A stretch of DNA of 64,000 nt from Rhodoferax sp. AJA081-3 (GTDB taxonomy: Bacteria; Pseudomonadota; Gammaproteobacteria; Burkholderiales; Burkholderiaceae_C), in contig NZ_CP059068.1 of NCBI RefSeq assembly GCF_017798165.1, positions 124,001-188,000 on the forward strand, written 5' to 3'. The notes beneath the pieces were generated by a model that ran no database searches, was not told the DNA's origin, and worked only from the letters and a program-made list of their open reading frames with translations. This document shows positions 62,556-64,000 of the stretch, one piece after another. The position numbers and the translations under genes were made by a program. Position 1 is the stretch's first letter. Each line of letters starts with the position of its first letter.

Positions 62556-64000
62556 ATGAATATCCCACTCAACCGAACGATCTGGTCCGGCGTCGTTGCG
62601 CTCGCTTTGGTGGCTTGTGGTGGTGGAGGTAGTAGTGCGCCCAGTGCACCAGCGACAAACTCGGGAACCCCCAGCACTGCGGCTCCCACGGCGACGGGCC
62701 AGACACCAGTGTCTCAAAACACCACACCAACCGATGGAACAACAGCGCCTACGGGAACCTCCCCATCGACCGGAGGCACACCTCCTACGTCCACCACACC
62801 GCAAGCGAACATCGTTCCGGTTGCATTCGCGGGGGGCGCACAGAACGTTGGCTTGGGTCTTGTCACCGTCAATGGCGGTGGCAGTTCAGACGCTAATGGT
62901 GATCCAATAACCTATGCTTGGACGCTGACATCCAAACCGGCAGGCAGCACGGCTGTGTTGACCACCACCACGGCCGTTGCAACCAGCTTCACTGCGGACA
63001 TGGCCGGAAGTTATGTGGTGTCGCTGACCGTCCATGACGGCAAAGTCAGCAGCAGCGCAGCCAGCGTGACCATTACCGTCGCCGCTGCCGCTTGGCAGGC
63101 GCAGTCCACATCTAAGGTTTTCACGGCCCTCGCGCCCACCACGGACGACACGGTCAACCCCATGCGCGGTTATTACCGCTGGCGCGGGCAGGAGAAAGTC
63201 ACCCAGGTCAGCCCAGCGCTGGATGCCTACCAACGGTACCGCTGGAAGGATCTGGAAACCGGTTTGGGCACTTATAACTTTGCCACCGTGCTCAGTGACC
63301 TGCAGACCGCCAAAAGCCAGGGCCGCAAATTCGCGCTGCGGGTGCAAGCCATGTTGGGCTACGACGACGGCCAGGTCTACATTCCCAGCTACGTGGTCAA
63401 CCATGCCAGTTGCCTAAATGGCTGCGGTTGGTGGGCGGATTACGACGCGGGCACACCCGGGCTGACCTTTGTGCCTGATTGGAACGACCCCTACCTGCAA
63501 CAACGCGCCAGTGCCTTGCTGCTTGCCCTCTCGACGGCCCTGGGTAGTCAGGACGACATCGCCTGGATTGACATCGGCATGTTTGGACAGTGGGGCGAAT
63601 GGGCGCTGTCGTCGGGCATCAACTACGCTACCGCGCCGGCAGGCATTGTGGCGGCCACCGATGCCAGCAAACGCGAGTTTGTGGACATGCATTTGCGTGC
63701 CTTCCCAACCCGCCAGATGGTGATGCTGGCCATCTACAGCCGCTACAACGAAGTGCGGTATGCCACCACACAGCAAACCATCGCCAGCAAACCGGTTGGC
63801 ATGCGTATCGATTGCCTGGGGCGTGGCGGGTTCATGAACCAGTGGACGCACCACCCCACCGAGTGGGCCACGCTGCAAGACGTGTGGAAGACCGCACCCT
63901 TTGTGGCTGAGTATTGCCAGTTTCCCAGTGGCGACCCCGCCGACACCCCGTTGGTTGCACAACAGCAGGTGCGCGACTTTCATATCAGCACCGTAGGCAA
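62556..64000 (+). CDS. Lipoprotein with PKD-like and glycosidase-like (DUF4874/DUF4832-type) domains, partial
   Basis: An open frame from the ATG at 62556 to the window end, 481 codons. The signal has a lipobox (ALVACGGGGSS). A Thr/Pro/Gly linker of ~65 residues is followed by a PKD-like domain (SDANGDPITYAWTLTSKPAG; GSYVVSLTVHDGKV). From about residue 190 the sequence has TVNPMRGYYRW, YRWKDLETGLGTYNF and IDIGMFGQWGEWALSSG. These resemble the TIM-barrel, glycosidase-like DUF4874/DUF4832 proteins. The acidic GQWGEW segment is a candidate catalytic site. The 3' end is missing. The neighbour is a surface repeat protein, so a role in carbohydrate or cell-surface processing is plausible. Confidence 0.75.
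   Translation, partial: MNIPLNRTIWSGVVALALVACGGGGSSAPSAPATNSGTPSTAAPTATGQTPVSQNTTPTDGTTAPTGTSPSTGGTPPTSTTPQANIVPVAFAGGAQNVGLGLVTVNGGGSSDANGDPITYAWTLTSKPAGSTAVLTTTTAVATSFTADMAGSYVVSLTVHDGKVSSSAASVTITVAAAAWQAQSTSKVFTALAPTTDDTVNPMRGYYRWRGQEKVTQVSPALDAYQRYRWKDLETGLGTYNFATVLSDLQTAKSQGRKFALRVQAMLGYDDGQVYIPSYVVNHASCLNGCGWWADYDAGTPGLTFVPDWNDPYLQQRASALLLALSTALGSQDDIAWIDIGMFGQWGEWALSSGINYATAPAGIVAATDASKREFVDMHLRAFPTRQMVMLAIYSRYNEVRYATTQQTIASKPVGMRIDCLGRGGFMNQWTHHPTEWATLQDVWKTAPFVAEYCQFPSGDPADTPLVAQQQVRDFHISTVG

Overview
This 64 kb window is chromosomal DNA of a betaproteobacterium. The most likely family is Comamonadaceae, near Rhodoferax or Polaromonas. The grounds are a GC-rich coding background, a Bug/TctC-type solute-binding protein, the aceE-aceF-lpdA order with lipoyl domains on both E2 and E3, and a 55-60 bp mini-repeat (core CTGTAGCCCCCGT ... 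TATAGCTAT) that I associate with this family. Genus is inference. No rRNA, tRNA, CRISPR array, transposase or phage gene was recognised.

Layout. 1-9.5 kb: the start of a LON-domain gene, an ABC exporter, an FAD-linked 2-hydroxyacid oxidase with a DUF2069 protein, a YihY-like membrane protein with CYTH and DUF1176 proteins, and a GlxA-type regulator divergent from a tautomerase/dienelactone-hydrolase pair. 9.5-11.4 kb: a low-GC island with one exported orphan. 11.4-18.2 kb: AlkB alkane hydroxylase with a divergent AraC regulator, an exported orphan, a periplasmic binding protein, metY with an alpha/beta hydrolase, and a CBS-domain protein. 18.2-20.0 kb: an accessory patch with a long hairpin, two small orphans and a sequence resembling an integron attC site. 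20-25 kb: aroC, aroQ, a GGDEF enzyme and a hipBA toxin-antitoxin pair with three regularly spaced operators. 25-33 kb: a glycine catabolic locus (gcvT-gcvH-gcvP, then dadA-sdaA) with two tandem glycine riboswitches. 33-38.5 kb: a chemoreceptor, a TonB-like/ExbB/ExbD/ExbD system and a YcgR-like PilZ protein. 38.6-47 kb: a lipoprotein, an FAD oxidoreductase, a Bug protein, pyrD, rpiA, a glutaredoxin-like protein, an M3 peptidase and folD. 47-56.8 kb: a PAS sensor kinase and FixJ-type regulator divergent from the pyruvate dehydrogenase operon. 56.8-59.3 kb: a yadGH-like ABC-2 transporter lying between lpdA and a second, truncated copy of the lpdA 3' end. 59.3-64 kb: a large exported protein with four ~101-residue repeats, then the start of a lipoprotein with a PKD domain and a glycosidase-like domain.

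How the genes work together. The 25-33 kb locus can take glycine to C1 units via the cleavage system, and deaminate serine (formed from glycine by a hydroxymethyltransferase not seen here) to pyruvate; both of its transcription units begin with a glycine-sensing leader. Pyruvate then enters the PDH complex encoded at 50-57 kb. The main unusual signals are the yadGH insertion bounded by an lpdA duplication, the cassette-like patch at 18.5-19.7 kb, the triple hipBA operator, and mini-repeats that lie in frame inside four coding sequences.
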